64,000 nt of DNA, taken from contig NZ_QZWH01000004.1 in the NCBI RefSeq assembly GCF_003601925.1, positions 62,001 through 126,000 on the forward strand. The letters are read 5' to 3'. The DNA is from Buttiauxella izardii. GTDB lineage: Bacteria; Pseudomonadota; Gammaproteobacteria; Enterobacterales; Enterobacteriaceae. Made by a program: the position numbers and the translations under genes. The notes under the pieces were generated by a model that saw only the letters and a program-made list of their open reading frames with translations, ran no database searches and was not told the DNA's origin. Of the stretch, positions 52,240-61,880 are shown piece after piece. How positions within the stretch are numbered: the stretch's first letter is position 1; each line of letters starts with the position of its first letter.

Positions 52240-52434
52240 CCCGTCATCTTTCAAGCTGCAGATGCGTTGGCTGCTCTCACTCACCCGACAAATCTGCTGG
52301 AAGCAGATTTGAACGCTGCTTGCAGCGGCCCAGAAGGGGTGAGACCCATTGTTGGGTCGAATAATCACTTACTAAAGTAAGCTCATCGGGATTCGCTCCT
52401 TTGCCGCCTTTCCGCAGCTTGAAATATTTTGGGG
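52240..52434. repeat. ERIC (IRU) element, long form with 75-nt internal insertion
   Basis: Termini TCAAGCTGC / GCAGCTTGA are inverted, and the core CACTTACTAAAGTAAGCTCA matches the 28330 copy. Relative to that copy, 52289-52363 is an extra 75 nt placed between CACTCACCCGA and ATCACTTACT. The insert contains its own inverted repeat, CAAATCTGCT / AGCAGATTTG. It occupies the ygdR-tas gap. Confidence 0.88.
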
Positions 52435-52579
52435 ATGCGATGATCAGCGCCTCGCTGGCCTGTAACACTTTTTCTTCACATTCCCCCTTCCGCTTTTGCC
52501 TCCCTTCTGCCATGTTTATAGTCCATTTTTTGTCGGGCAAGTCCCTGACCGATAAGACAGAAGAATAAGGAAGGCGGCT

Positions 52580-53620
52580 ATGCAATATCACCGTATCCCC
52601 CACAGCTCTCTTGAAATAAGTACGCTCGGGCTGGGAACAATGACGTTTGGTGAGCAAAACAGCGAAGCCGACGCGCATCAACAGCTTGATTACGCCGTTC
52701 ATCAGGGGGTAAACCTGATTGATGTGGCAGAAATGTATCCCGTGCCACCTCGTCCAGAAACCCAAGGGCTAACAGAAACTTACGTTGGTAATTGGCTTAA
52801 ACAGCGCGCTAATCGTGAAAAACTGATTATCGCAACCAAAGTCAGTGGCCCAAGCCGCAACAACGACGCGGGTATTCGCCCTAATCAAATGCTGGATCGC
52901 CGCAATATTCGTGATGCGCTGGATGCCAGCCTCAAGCGTTTGCAAACCGATTACATCGATCTTTATCAGGTTCACTGGCCGCAACGCGCCACCAACTGCT
53001 TTGGCAAGCTGGGTTACACCTGGACGGATAACGCTGTCCCCGTCACGCTGCTGGAAACACTCGAAACGCTGACTGAGTTCCAGCGTGCCGGGAAAATCCG
53101 CTACATCGGCGTTTCCAATGAAACACCATGGGGCGTGATGCGCTATCTGCAACTGGCGGAAAAACATGATTTGCCGCGCATCGTCACCATTCAGAACCCA
53201 TACAGCCTGGTTAACCGTAGCTATGAAGTGGGCCTGGCGGAAATTACGCAACGCGAAGGCGTGGAACTGCTGGCTTATTCCTGCCTGGCGTTTGGCACGC
53301 TGACGGGTAAATACCTGAATGGTGCGAAGCCTGCGGGTGCGCGTAACACGCTGTTTAGCCGTTTCACACGCTACAGCGGCGAGCAAACTCAGCATGCGGT
53401 TGCGGCTTATGTGGATGTGGCGAAGCGTCACAACCTCGACCCGGCACAGATGGCGCTGGCATTTGTCCGCCGTCAGCCGTTCGTTGCCAGCACGCTATTA
53501 GGCGCGACCACGCTTGAGCAGTTGAAGACTAACCTTGAGAGCCTGCATCTGGACTTAAGTGAAGACGTGCTTGAGGAGTTGGAAGCGGTGAACCGGATTT
53601 ATACTTATCCGGCACCGTGA
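52580..53620 (+). CDS. tas: Tas, NADP-dependent aldo-keto reductase
   Basis: 346-residue aldo/keto reductase (same as E. coli Tas, named for suppressing tyrosine auxotrophy). The barrel opens with ISTLGLGTMTFGEQN. The catalytic acids D48 and Y53 are in LIDVAEMYPVP, the Lys is in KLIIATKVSGPS and the His is in YQVHWPQR. NADP-binding lies in STLLGATTLEQLK. The natural substrate is unknown. It stands alone and converges on lplT. Confidence 0.95.
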   Translation: MQYHRIPHSSLEISTLGLGTMTFGEQNSEADAHQQLDYAVHQGVNLIDVAEMYPVPPRPETQGLTETYVGNWLKQRANREKLIIATKVSGPSRNNDAGIRPNQMLDRRNIRDALDASLKRLQTDYIDLYQVHWPQRATNCFGKLGYTWTDNAVPVTLLETLETLTEFQRAGKIRYIGVSNETPWGVMRYLQLAEKHDLPRIVTIQNPYSLVNRSYEVGLAEITQREGVELLAYSCLAFGTLTGKYLNGAKPAGARNTLFSRFTRYSGEQTQHAVAAYVDVAKRHNLDPAQMALAFVRRQPFVASTLLGATTLEQLKTNLESLHLDLSEDVLEELEAVNRIYTYPAP

Positions 53621-53629
53621 TTTGAAAAT

Positions 53630-53650
53630 CTCCTCTCCGATGGAGAGGAG
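53630..53650 (-). terminator. Hairpin between tas and lplT
   Basis: Perfect 9-bp stem CTCCTCTCC / GGAGAGGAG with GAT loop, flanked by A runs. On the minus strand it is followed by ATTTTC, so it probably terminates aas-lplT. The sequence resembles the hairpins of the REP-type clusters. Confidence 0.6.
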
Positions 53651-53656
53651 AAAAAA

Positions 53657-54853
53657 CTATTTCTGGCGAATCTGCCAAATCCACAACCCGCCAATAGCCA
53701 GTGCGAACACGGCACCAAAACCAATACCAATGCCGACGATCGACGCACCCGTTTTTACCGCCAGCGAGTAAAGCCCAAGCATCAGCAACATCGCAGTATT
53801 TTCACCGAGATTTTGCACCGCAATCGCATTCCCCGCACCGACTGAATGCTTGCCGCGTTCCTGAAGCAGCGCATTGAGCGGCACCACAAAGAACCCGCCC
53901 ATAATCCCGATCAACACCAGGATCATGTACGACGGTAGCAACGAATGTTGTATCGAGAAGAACAACACGCCGACGCCAATCAAGATGCCTGCGGGCATAC
54001 AACGCGCCACAGTTTTGAGCGTCACCAGTTTCGCTGCCGCACCGGCTCCCACTACGATTCCAACCGCGACCATCGCGTTTAAATAGGTTGGTGTCGCGTT
54101 ATCGGTAATCCCCAGCGCCACCGGCACCCACAACACCAATAAGAAACGTAGCGTGACGCCCGCCCCCCAGAACAAACTGGTGCCGACTAACGAGAAGCGC
54201 GTTTCACCGTTGTGCCAGAGCATGCGGCAAGCATTGAAGAAGCTGCGCGTCATTGGCGTAAAGCGCCATGACTGACCAGGGCGAGCAGGTGCAAGTTTTG
54301 GAATAAAGATATTGGCGACAATCGCCCCGGCATACATCAAAACGCACACGCCAAGTGCGGCAAGAAGGTGCCAGTCAGCCAGCACGCCACCCGCCATCGA
54401 GCCAAGTAGAATGGCGGCAATGGTCGAGGATTCCATCAGGCCGTTGGCTTTCACCAGGCGGTCGCCGGTTGTCAGTTCGCCCAGAATCCCGTATTTAGCT
54501 GGCGAATAAGACGCCGCACCAATGCCCACCAGCGTGTAACCCACAAAAGGATTAAGACCGAAACAGATCGTCGCCGCACCAATCAGCTTGAGGCTGTTGG
54601 CAAACATCATCACGCGCCCTTTGGAAAAACTGTCAGCCACCTGGCCGACAAAAGGAGCAAACAAGATGTAAGCGCCAACAAATACCATCTGTAAAACCGG
54701 CTGGCTCCAGTCGGGATAAAACTGTTGTTTCAGCACCGCCAGCGTGGCAAACAGCAACGCATTATCACCGAACGCCGATAAAAATTGCGCGCAGGTTACT
54801 GCCATCATACCTCTGGACCAAATCGAGGTATCGTTTACGGCATTATCACGCAT
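53657..54853 (-). CDS. lplT: LplT, lysophospholipid transporter
   Basis: 398-residue MFS flippase (E. coli 397 aa) that brings lysophosphatidylethanolamine across the inner membrane for re-acylation. About twelve membrane segments are visible. [36 protein letters not shown] and [19 protein letters not shown] are conserved family stretches. Its start overlaps the aas stop by 8 nt, so transporter and acyltransferase are made together. Confidence 0.95.
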   Translation of the reverse strand: MRDNAVNDTSIWSRGMMAVTCAQFLSAFGDNALLFATLAVLKQQFYPDWSQPVLQMVFVGAYILFAPFVGQVADSFSKGRVMMFANSLKLIGAATICFGLNPFVGYTLVGIGAASYSPAKYGILGELTTGDRLVKANGLMESSTIAAILLGSMAGGVLADWHLLAALGVCVLMYAGAIVANIFIPKLAPARPGQSWRFTPMTRSFFNACRMLWHNGETRFSLVGTSLFWGAGVTLRFLLVLWVPVALGITDNATPTYLNAMVAVGIVVGAGAAAKLVTLKTVARCMPAGILIGVGVLFFSIQHSLLPSYMILVLIGIMGGFFVVPLNALLQERGKHSVGAGNAIAVQNLGENTAMLLMLGLYSLAVKTGASIVGIGIGFGAVFALAIGGLWIWQIRQK

Positions 54854-57005
54854 GCTCTGTCTCCGGTTGGTCTACCAGCGCTTTTAAGCTGACGAAATCA
54901 GGTTTACCGCTGCCTAAAAGCGGCAACTGCTTCATAAAGCGAATGTCACGCGGCACCGCCAATTCTGGGATCCCATTAGCGCGAGCGTATTGCAGCAGTT
55001 TTTCGCGGTTGAGTTCGCTATCAGTCGTGAACATCACCAGCGCTTCGCCTTTTGCCGCATCACTTTTAATCGTCGTGGCATGCATTTTTTCTGGCGAAAC
55101 GCCGAGCGCCAGTTGCTCCACCATTTCCAGCGAGACCATTTCACCGGCAATTTTCGCAAAGCGTTTCGCTCGACCCTGAATCACACAAAAACCGTGTTCA
55201 TCAAAACGCACGATATCGCCGGTGTCGTACCAGCCTTGCTCCATTTCGCCGTCCGCATTTTCAGCACTCGGGGTTTCCAGAACACCTGGGTTTTCTACTC
55301 GCAGATAACCCTTCATGATGTTCGGCCCTTTCAGTTGCAGCCGTCCGCCCTCTTCAATCCCTGGAACCGCCATCAGACGGGCATCCATCGCAGGGAGAAT
55401 ACGCCCCACAGTGCCGACTTTTGCCGCCATCGGAACGTTAATGGAAACCACTGGCGCACATTCAGTGACGCCATAACCTTCCAGCACGCGCAGGCCAAAT
55501 TTATCCTGCCAAAGCTGCTTAGTGTTTTCCTGGAGTTTTTCGGCACCCGCCACCACATAACGCAGGCGGAAGAAGTCGTAAGGATTGGCAAAACGGGCGT
55601 AGTTACCCAGGAAAGTAGAAGTGCCAAACAGCACGGTACAGTTCCGGTCGTAAACCAGTTCAGGCACGATGCGGTAATGTAGCGGGCTTGGGTAAAGGAA
55701 CACTTCGGCACCTGTCAGCAGCGGTGTAAATAACCCCACCGTCAGACCGAAGGAGTGGAACAACGGCAGCGCCGACATAAAGCGGTCGTTCGCCGTGAAG
55801 TCCGCAATGGTGCGAATTTGCTCGACGTTCGCCAGCAAACTTTTATGGCTGTGAACCACGCCTTTTGGATTGCCTTCGGAACCCGACGTAAACAGCACCA
55901 TTGCGGCATCTTCCGGCTGCTGTTTTACCTGAGCCAAATGCGGCATCAGCAAGTGAGCGAAAATCCACAACTTATCCGCCAGAGTCACGTCGGCTTTTAA
56001 ATCTTCCAGGAACACCCAACGCACCTGCGTGAGTTGCTCTGGCAGATGCCATAATTTGCCTTTATCGAGGAACTGGCGCGAGGTGAAAATGGTTTTGAGT
56101 TGTGCGGCAGTAATCGCGCTGGTGAGTCCTTTGACGCCCGCGGTGTAGTTCATCATCGCCGGAATTCGCCCACGGGACGACGCACCAAAAATCACCGCCG
56201 CGCTGATTGCCGCATTCGGCAGCATCAGGCCAATGGTTTCGCCCGGCGTGCTGTATTTATTGAGAATACGCCCGACAAACAGAGTTTTGGTGAGCAAACT
56301 ACGATAGGTATCGGGTTTAAAATTAATGTCTTCGATGCAGTTTTTGCGCTCGCCGTAACGATGTTGTGCGGACAGCAACGCTTCATACAAAGTTTCACGC
56401 GGACGCACCGCCATACGCGCTTCCATCATGATCTGATGCAGCATTTCACCGGCCATTTTACGGCGGTCACGCGCTCGCGGAGCATCTGGCATTGGAATTG
56501 AGGTCGGCGGCAGAATATGCAAACGAATGCGCGGGAATAAACGGCGTTTGACCAGGCCTTTCAGGCGGCTGAAGAAAGTGAATTCAGCACCATCAATACG
56601 AATCGGGATCACCGTTGCATTGGCCTTCGCGGCAACAAATCCGGCACCTTCATAGATTTTCATCAACGAACCGGTCACCGAAATACGCCCTTCCGGGAAG
56701 ATAACCACCGGACGCCCCTGCTCCACCAGCCGCACCAGGTGTTTAATTGACATCGGTTTGGTCGGGTCAAGCGGCACGAAATCAATCAGCGACTTCAGCC
56801 AACGCATATACCACTGCTGACTGATAGAGGAGTAAACAGCAAATACCGGGCGACCGGGTAAAAACAGCGCCAGCAAAATACCGTCAATAAAGGAGACGTG
56901 GTTTGGAACAATCAGCACGCGTGATTGAGTGAGCGTTTGCTGGTCGCCATAAAGACGAACCCGAAACAGGATTCGAAACAGCGCTCGAAAAAAACCAAAA
57001 AGCAT
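54846..57005 (-). CDS. aas: Aas, 2-acylglycerophosphoethanolamine acyltransferase / acyl-ACP synthetase
   Basis: 719-residue bifunctional inner-membrane enzyme (same as E. coli) that activates fatty acids onto ACP and re-acylates lysophospholipids. The N-terminal PlsC-type domain has the HX4D motif NHVSFID (H36, D41). The C-terminal AMP-forming domain has the P-loop [17 protein letters not shown] and YDTGD. ATG 57005 with GGGAG is chosen over 57023. It works with LplT, whose gene follows. Confidence 0.96.
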   Translation of the reverse strand: MLFGFFRALFRILFRVRLYGDQQTLTQSRVLIVPNHVSFIDGILLALFLPGRPVFAVYSSISQQWYMRWLKSLIDFVPLDPTKPMSIKHLVRLVEQGRPVVIFPEGRISVTGSLMKIYEGAGFVAAKANATVIPIRIDGAEFTFFSRLKGLVKRRLFPRIRLHILPPTSIPMPDAPRARDRRKMAGEMLHQIMMEARMAVRPRETLYEALLSAQHRYGERKNCIEDINFKPDTYRSLLTKTLFVGRILNKYSTPGETIGLMLPNAAISAAVIFGASSRGRIPAMMNYTAGVKGLTSAITAAQLKTIFTSRQFLDKGKLWHLPEQLTQVRWVFLEDLKADVTLADKLWIFAHLLMPHLAQVKQQPEDAAMVLFTSGSEGNPKGVVHSHKSLLANVEQIRTIADFTANDRFMSALPLFHSFGLTVGLFTPLLTGAEVFLYPSPLHYRIVPELVYDRNCTVLFGTSTFLGNYARFANPYDFFRLRYVVAGAEKLQENTKQLWQDKFGLRVLEGYGVTECAPVVSINVPMAAKVGTVGRILPAMDARLMAVPGIEEGGRLQLKGPNIMKGYLRVENPGVLETPSAENADGEMEQGWYDTGDIVRFDEHGFCVIQGRAKRFAKIAGEMVSLEMVEQLALGVSPEKMHATTIKSDAAKGEALVMFTTDSELNREKLLQYARANGIPELAVPRDIRFMKQLPLLGSGKPDFVSLKALVDQPETEHA

Positions 57006-57120
57006 AGCAACTCCCTTTGTCATTAATAAGCCGCAGGTATTTAAGTGTAGTGGCAGCAGATTACATGACTAGCGAAAAAGGAGCGATAGTTTGGCAGGAA
57101 GCAATATCTGAAAAAAAGGC

Positions 57121-57207
57121 AAAAAAAACCTGCGCATCTGCGCAGGTCGGTGCAAAGAATTGTACTCAACAACGTAACTAGAATTCTCACCAATCAATAC
57201 CTCTGGG
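57121..57207 (-). ncRNA. omrA: OmrA/OmrB-type small RNA (single copy)
   Basis: 87-nt sRNA. The minus strand begins CCCAGAGGTATTGATTGGTG, the conserved 5' seed of OmrA, and ends ACCTGCGCAGATGCGCAGGT plus eight T, the shared OmrA/B terminator. The middle differs from both E. coli paralogues. It is known to repress outer-membrane protein and curli/ompR mRNAs under EnvZ-OmpR control. E. coli has two tandem copies between aas and galR; the rest of 57208-57460 shows no second copy. Confidence 0.92.
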
Positions 57208-57460
57208 ATTTCAAATGTAGCAGTGCCGGGTGACTTTTCGCCATGGCGAAATAGCAACAGCGCGCTGCAAACTGTAAGCAAAGATTTACTCTGAAATCTT
57301 TAAAAATCCAGAACATGCTACCTTCTGCCGCTACGCTTCATTTTCCCGACGCCAGACGTGTAACGATTACACTCAAATTGGTTTTATTTTAGAAAGGTTT
57401 GCGACGCTGCCAACAGTTGCGCCCTTGAAGTAACGCGGCTTTTCCGTAACACTTAAAACT

Positions 57461-57476
57461 GTGTAAACGCTTACCC
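57461..57476 (+). promoter_or_regulatory. GalR/GalS-type operator upstream of galR
   Basis: GTGTAAACGCTTACCC fits the GalR/GalS half-site pattern GTGNAANCGNTTNCNC. It lies 16 bp before the galR ATG, suggesting autorepression. Confidence 0.75.
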
Positions 57477-57492
57477 ACTCAGGAAAACTTCA

Positions 57493-58500
57493 ATGGCGAC
57501 AATAAAGGATGTAGCAAAACTGGCAGGCGTTTCTGTCGCCACGGTGTCTCGCGTCATAAATGACTCACCAAAAGCCAGTGATGCCTCACGCCAGGCGGTT
57601 ACCAGTGCGATGGAAGAGTTAAACTACCATCCGAACGCAAATGCTCGCGCGCTCGCTCAGCAAACCACTGAAACTATTGGTTTAATTGTCGGGGATGTAT
57701 CGGACCCATTTTTTGGCGCGATGGTTAAAGCCGTCGAGCAAGTCGCTTATCGTACCGGTAACTTTTTGCTCATTGGTAACGGTTATCACAACGAACAAAA
57801 AGAGCGCCAGGCCATTGAACAACTTATTCGCCACCGCTGTGCTGCGCTGGTGGTTCATGCGAAAAAAATCCCTGACGACGAACTCATTTCATTAATGAAG
57901 CAGATGCCTGGCATGGTGGTAATCAACCGTATTTTGCCGGGTTTCGAGCAGCGTTGTGTGGCGCTTGATGACCGCTACGGTGCGTGGCTGGCGACCCGTC
58001 ATCTGATTCAGCAAGGCCATACCAAAATTGGCTACTTGTGTTCCAACCACCAGATTTCGGATGCCGAGGATCGTTTGCAAGGATATTACGACGCGCTGAC
58101 GGAGCACGGTTTGCCGATTAATGACCGCTTAGTCACATACGGGGAACCGGACGAAAGTGGCGGCGAACAGGCGATGACCGAACTGCTGGGTCGCGGGAAG
58201 AATTTCAGCGCGGTGGCCTGTTACAACGATTCAATGGCGGCGGGCGCACTGGGCGTTCTCAACGATAACGGAATTGATGTGCCAAAAGAAATCTCGCTGA
58301 TTGGTTTTGATGACGTGCTGATTTCACGCTATGTTCGCCCACGTCTGACAACCGTTCGTTACCCCATTATTACCATGGCGGAACAGGCGGCAGAACTGGC
58401 TCTGGCGCTGGCCGAAAAACGTGAGCTGCCAGAAATCACCCATATGTTTAGCCCTACGCTTGTGCGCCGCCATTCGGTTATTGCGTACGTGGGTGAGTAA
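57493..58500 (+). CDS. galR: GalR, galactose operon repressor
   Basis: 335-residue LacI-family repressor (E. coli 343; the C-terminal tail is shorter). The HTH is TIKDVAKLAGVSVATVSRVI at 3-22, followed by the hinge (YHPNANARALAQQ) and the periplasmic-binding-like inducer domain. It represses gal genes and is induced by galactose. A GalR-type box precedes the gene. In E. coli lysA lies next; here a type VI cassette occupies that place. Confidence 0.95.
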   Translation: MATIKDVAKLAGVSVATVSRVINDSPKASDASRQAVTSAMEELNYHPNANARALAQQTTETIGLIVGDVSDPFFGAMVKAVEQVAYRTGNFLLIGNGYHNEQKERQAIEQLIRHRCAALVVHAKKIPDDELISLMKQMPGMVVINRILPGFEQRCVALDDRYGAWLATRHLIQQGHTKIGYLCSNHQISDAEDRLQGYYDALTEHGLPINDRLVTYGEPDESGGEQAMTELLGRGKNFSAVACYNDSMAAGALGVLNDNGIDVPKEISLIGFDDVLISRYVRPRLTTVRYPIITMAEQAAELALALAEKRELPEITHMFSPTLVRRHSVIAYVGE

Positions 58501-58737
58501 AACTGTCGAACAAGCCAGATATCAGTATCTGGCTGAAAAGAACAAGCGCAATAATTCACACCACAAATAACAATCAAATAAATTAATTATTAAAACTTAT
58601 AATACAAATAAATAAAGTAACAAAACCCTCAAAAATATTATTATTGCATTTGATTTATATTAAGGCCAAAGTTCCGGGTTAATAACATTAACACGTTCTT
58701 ATTATATAACTCAGGCCAATAATATTAAGGGAGTAAT
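58501..58737 (+). other. AT-rich junction between galR and the hcp cassette
   Basis: 237 bp without a gene. It begins with a 9-bp hairpin AGCCAGATA / TATCTGGCT at 58513-58534 that lacks a U tract, so termination of galR there is doubtful. From about 58545 the sequence becomes very AT-rich, and AAGGGAG precedes the hcp ATG. The abrupt composition change marks the left edge of the accessory island. Confidence 0.6.
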
Positions 58738-59217
58738 ATGTCAAACTTAGCTTATCTCACGATTAATGGAAAAACACAGGGGTTGATCTCTGCCGGATGC
58801 TCATCACTAGATTCTATTGGTAACAAAGCACAAATCGCTCATCTTGACCAAATTATGGTTTATGCCGTCACTCATTCTATGTCACGAGCACAAAACGTGA
58901 ATCATCATGAAATGGTGATCATCAAACCCATTGATAAATCCTCACCTTTACTAGCCAAAGCAATAAATGATAATGAAATGCTGGTTTGTGACCTCGACTT
59001 GTACCGCACCAATCGAGTGGGAATGAATAATCTTTATTACACAGTCAAACTTACCGGTGCCAGAATTGTGAACACTGAATTCATTGTGCCTCATAACCTG
59101 CTGGATAACGGTGCAGAGCCTCAGGAAAAAATAACATTCAGCTATGAGACAATAACCTGGGAGCATTGCGATGCAGGAACAAGTGCGTATAGCCTGTGGA
59201 ATGAGCGTGTATTTTAA
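58738..59217 (+). CDS. hcp: Hcp, type VI secretion system tube protein (orphan)
   Basis: 159-residue Hcp1-family protein that stacks as hexameric rings into the T6SS tube and can carry small effectors in its lumen. Family marks are LAYLTINGKTQGLISAGCSS, the extended loop SRAQNVNHHEMV, KPIDKSSPLLAKAI and the ending ITWEHCDAGTSAYSLWNE. A strong AAGGGAG ribosome site precedes the ATG. No tssA-M or vgrG gene lies in the window, so this is an auxiliary copy that would need a main T6SS cluster elsewhere. The gene is more AT-rich than its core neighbours. Confidence 0.93.
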   Translation: MSNLAYLTINGKTQGLISAGCSSLDSIGNKAQIAHLDQIMVYAVTHSMSRAQNVNHHEMVIIKPIDKSSPLLAKAINDNEMLVCDLDLYRTNRVGMNNLYYTVKLTGARIVNTEFIVPHNLLDNGAEPQEKITFSYETITWEHCDAGTSAYSLWNERVF

Positions 59218-59247
59218 TTCTCAATATTGATAAACAAGGAGGTTGCT

Positions 59248-60120
59248 ATGTCTGAATTAAGAGATCCAAATCAGAAACCACAGGATTACTTGCGTGACGG
59301 GCATCAGTTTCAAACCTATCCGAGCATGAACCCTGTGTTACGTGATATGGCGGCTATCAATGGAAATTTTATTACTGAAAATCGATACATACTGTTGCTA
59401 ACTGTCGAAGAGGCTCAGGAGATAACGGATGAACTACTTGGCGGGTTAGATAACTTTTTCTCCTACAAACTTGGGCCAGGTAACATTAAAGATGGCCTGG
59501 ATGGATTTCGTACCCTCAGCAAATTAACCACTTATACAAACCCTGTAGGACAGTTGATATTTAGTTTCAAATCTTTAAAAATCAAAGCTATTGAATATAA
59601 ATACAACGGCAAGTCGTATATCAAAATAACGGGTTATGCCGGTATGCGCCGTATCTTAAATGGGACTCGTTATGGAGCGACAAACCCACAAATGCTGGAA
59701 ATGGCTATTGGCATGCGTGGCTTTGGTGGAGCCATTATAAAAGGAGTTAAGTTCTGTATCTATTGTTCACTAGGATTACGTGTTATAGAATTAATATTTA
59801 AATCAGACTATGACCTTGTTGATTTTATGGTTGATATTCCAATGGATATAGCAAAGATAATTGTCTCGAGTATTTTAATTGGCATTGTCGGCGGAGTGAT
59901 GACATTTTTCAGTTTTCCAATTATTATTACAGCTGGATTTATCATTGGATTAGGCATAATATTAAACAATAAATTAAATGATCTTGATAAAGAAACGGGG
60001 CTATCTTCAGATCTAAAAAATAAAATTCGCGATGCTATCGTTGCGCAGCAAAAAATGAGTGAATGGGATTATCAAAGGTTGACTTCATTTTCAAAACCCC
60101 TACATGAAAGAGGTTTTTGA
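59248..60120 (+). CDS. YafU-like membrane-hairpin protein, candidate Hcp-delivered T6SS effector
   Basis: 290-residue protein with a soluble N-terminal region (about 1-155) and a hydrophobic segment near 165-180 (GAIIKGVKFCIYCSLGL). A Gly-rich helical hairpin lies at about 205-245 (IAKIIVSSILIGIVGGVMTF, then FPIIITAGFIIGLGIIL), followed by a charged tail. The C-terminal third, from SDYDLVDFMVDIPMDIAK to the end, resembles the short E. coli inner-membrane protein YafU as I recall its sequence. No signal peptide. The start is ATG 59248 after AAGGAGG; a TTG at 59227 is in frame but lacks a ribosome site. It lies 30 bp after hcp and overlaps no other gene. The hairpin recalls pore-forming toxins. 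Role as effector is inference from context. Confidence 0.7.
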   Translation: MSELRDPNQKPQDYLRDGHQFQTYPSMNPVLRDMAAINGNFITENRYILLLTVEEAQEITDELLGGLDNFFSYKLGPGNIKDGLDGFRTLSKLTTYTNPVGQLIFSFKSLKIKAIEYKYNGKSYIKITGYAGMRRILNGTRYGATNPQMLEMAIGMRGFGGAIIKGVKFCIYCSLGLRVIELIFKSDYDLVDFMVDIPMDIAKIIVSSILIGIVGGVMTFFSFPIIITAGFIIGLGIILNNKLNDLDKETGLSSDLKNKIRDAIVAQQKMSEWDYQRLTSFSKPLHERGF

Positions 60121-60121
60121 A

Positions 60122-60571
60122 ATGAGGATATATACTAAACTACAATGGATAGGTTTTAAATTGGCCGGTGTTTTTTTGATGGTAGTATCTGTAGTACTAA
60201 TATATTACTCTATTTTTTTCATTGAAGAATATCAGCTCTACTCTCTGGTCACACTGGGTAATACTATTGTATATGACGGAAGAATCATTACCGCCATTGG
60301 TGCGACACCAACTTTCATTTATGTATTCTTTTTCGCATTCCGCACAATTCTGCAAAAAGGTGTTGAACGACTAAAAAAGGGAACGCTGATTGGTACTGTA
60401 TGGGGATTGTTCAGTCTTGCATGTTTTATTTTTTGCATGGGCATATCTTGGGTAATCCCTTTGGGATTAATAGCGCTAGATTATACGTTATGTGACGAGG
60501 AAGGCGATGTTCCTGGACTTTATTACGTTACTAAACCAGAACTCTGTAAAACAATTATTGAGAATCATTAA
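60122..60571 (+). CDS. Small polytopic membrane protein, candidate immunity protein
   Basis: 149-residue protein with three strongly hydrophobic segments: FKLAGVFLMVVSVVLIYYSI, ATPTFIYVFFFAF and the pair around LFSLACFIFCMGISWVIPLG. A C-terminal acidic tail (DEEGDVPGLYYV) follows. I do not recognise a characterised homologue; small DUF1240-like membrane proteins are a possible family. It starts directly after the putative effector stop (ATG 60122, AGAGG within the end of the upstream gene). An ATG at 60104 would overlap it. Size, topology and position fit an inner-membrane immunity protein against a membrane-targeting effector. It ends 4 bp from the convergent GNAT gene. Confidence 0.65.
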   Translation: MRIYTKLQWIGFKLAGVFLMVVSVVLIYYSIFFIEEYQLYSLVTLGNTIVYDGRIITAIGATPTFIYVFFFAFRTILQKGVERLKKGTLIGTVWGLFSLACFIFCMGISWVIPLGLIALDYTLCDEEGDVPGLYYVTKPELCKTIIENH

Positions 60572-60575
60572 TTTG

Positions 60576-61025
60576 TTAAAGCGCAATTTTATACAAATGC
60601 ACAGCCTTATTCGGGTAATCCAACCCTTCGCCAATATATTCCCAGCCAAAACGCTCGTAGTAATCTTTGCAGGCTGAATAAAGATAAAGCTGGGGATAAC
60701 CCAAAGCACGGGCGTGTTCGATAACGTGCCGTTGCAGTTTTTCTCCAAGCCCGCGACCACGCTGGTTTTCATCGATATACAATGCCGCCAGCCACGGGTA
60801 TAAATCCTGGCGGCTGATTAAATCACAGCGCCATAATCCGACCGTTCCTACCAGTTTTTCACCTTCGATGGCTACGAACGTCAGTGGTAATTCCCCTTCC
60901 CGCTGGCTGGTTGCGACTATCGAGGCGAAGAAGTCGCGGCTGTCGGATATGCCGAACGCTTGCCATATCCAGTCGGTGACCTGCTCTGCGTATTGAGGCG
61001 CGGCGTACAACGGCAAGATTTTCAC
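60576..61025 (-). CDS. GNAT-family N-acetyltransferase
   Basis: 149-residue acetyltransferase. The acetyl-CoA loop is in DENQRGRGLGEKLQRHVIEH (Q/RxxGxG/A type), preceded by WLAALYIDE, and YLYSACKDYYERFGWEYIGE is the typical C-terminal beta-bulge segment. Substrate is unknown. Its start overlaps the stop of the upstream GntR regulator gene by 4 nt, so the two are co-expressed. Confidence 0.88.
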   Translation of the reverse strand: MKILPLYAAPQYAEQVTDWIWQAFGISDSRDFFASIVATSQREGELPLTFVAIEGEKLVGTVGLWRCDLISRQDLYPWLAALYIDENQRGRGLGEKLQRHVIEHARALGYPQLYLYSACKDYYERFGWEYIGEGLDYPNKAVHLYKIAL

Positions 61026-61795
61026 ATCAACTTCCCCTGGAAGATGGGAACCGACTCGAACAGATAGCCGTCGAAATCCGGCGCATCGGAATCAGATTGT
61101 TCGAGCAGGCTGTTTTTGACGTTTTCTAAATGCTGCCACATCGCCTGCCATGAGCCCATCACATCGCGGCGACGCAGCGCGGCCAGAATGGTTTGCAGGT
61201 CGCCGAGCCATTTCAGACGATAGCTGCGGGTATCAATATGCGCACGCAGTTGCTGCCACATCGGGCTGCTGTCTAAATGACGCCAGATACTTTCCACCGT
61301 CGCCAGCAGCATCTGGTTTTGCGAAGCGCCTGCCAGAACCAGGTGGAACATTTTGCAGTTGTCCTGGCTCAGGTCGTTTATCGCAATCGCGCGTTGCTCC
61401 TGTTCGAGGATACGCTTGAGATTGTCGATATCGGCTTTCGTCGCCATTTTTGCGGCAAAGGCCGCAATGTTACTTTCCAGCAACTGACGCGCTTGCAACA
61501 TTTCAAACGGGCCAATATCGCTACTGAAAAAAGCTTCTTCTTCCGCTTCGTGTTCCGCCGGGATCCGTGAGACATACACTCCAGAACCCTGGCGAATATC
61601 CACCGTGCCTTGCAACTCCAGCATCAGCAGCGCTTCACGAACGATGGTGCGGCTGACGCCATACTTCTCAGCAATATTACGTTCAGGCGGTAAACGCGAA
61701 CCGACCGGATACATCCCCTGCATGATTTGCGCGCGCAGATCCTCACCAATTTCCTGGTATTGTTTTTTTTCTGGCGAAAGCACTACCTTGTCCAC
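61022..61795 (-). CDS. GntR/FadR-family regulator, UxuR/ExuR-like
   Basis: 257-residue regulator with an N-terminal winged HTH (RLPPERNIAEKYGVSRTIVR at about 34-53) and an FCD ligand domain. GPFEMLQARQLLESNIAAFA and AMWQHLENVKNSLLE match UxuR and ExuR (both about 257 residues), regulators of hexuronate breakdown, and FDGYLFESVP matches the UxuR tail. It lies back to back with nothing on its right except a REP element, upstream of the GNAT gene. Whether it responds to a hexuronate or to a product of the neighbouring beta-glucoside genes cannot be told. Confidence 0.85.
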   Translation of the reverse strand: MDKVVLSPEKKQYQEIGEDLRAQIMQGMYPVGSRLPPERNIAEKYGVSRTIVREALLMLELQGTVDIRQGSGVYVSRIPAEHEAEEEAFFSSDIGPFEMLQARQLLESNIAAFAAKMATKADIDNLKRILEQEQRAIAINDLSQDNCKMFHLVLAGASQNQMLLATVESIWRHLDSSPMWQQLRAHIDTRSYRLKWLGDLQTILAALRRRDVMGSWQAMWQHLENVKNSLLEQSDSDAPDFDGYLFESVPIFQGKLM

Positions 61796-61880
61796 AATAT
61801 CACCCGCATGTGTTGATTCTCAGTGGCACACTTTGCTGCCGCTGATTTATACCCGCTAGCTTATCAAATTAATCCACTGA

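Noticed and set aside
52277-52765. 162-codon minus-strand frame
   Set aside because: It spans the ERIC element and the start of tas; most of it is repeat sequence.
58513-58534. Hairpin after galR as a Rho-independent terminator
   Set aside because: The stem is good but no U tract follows on either strand.
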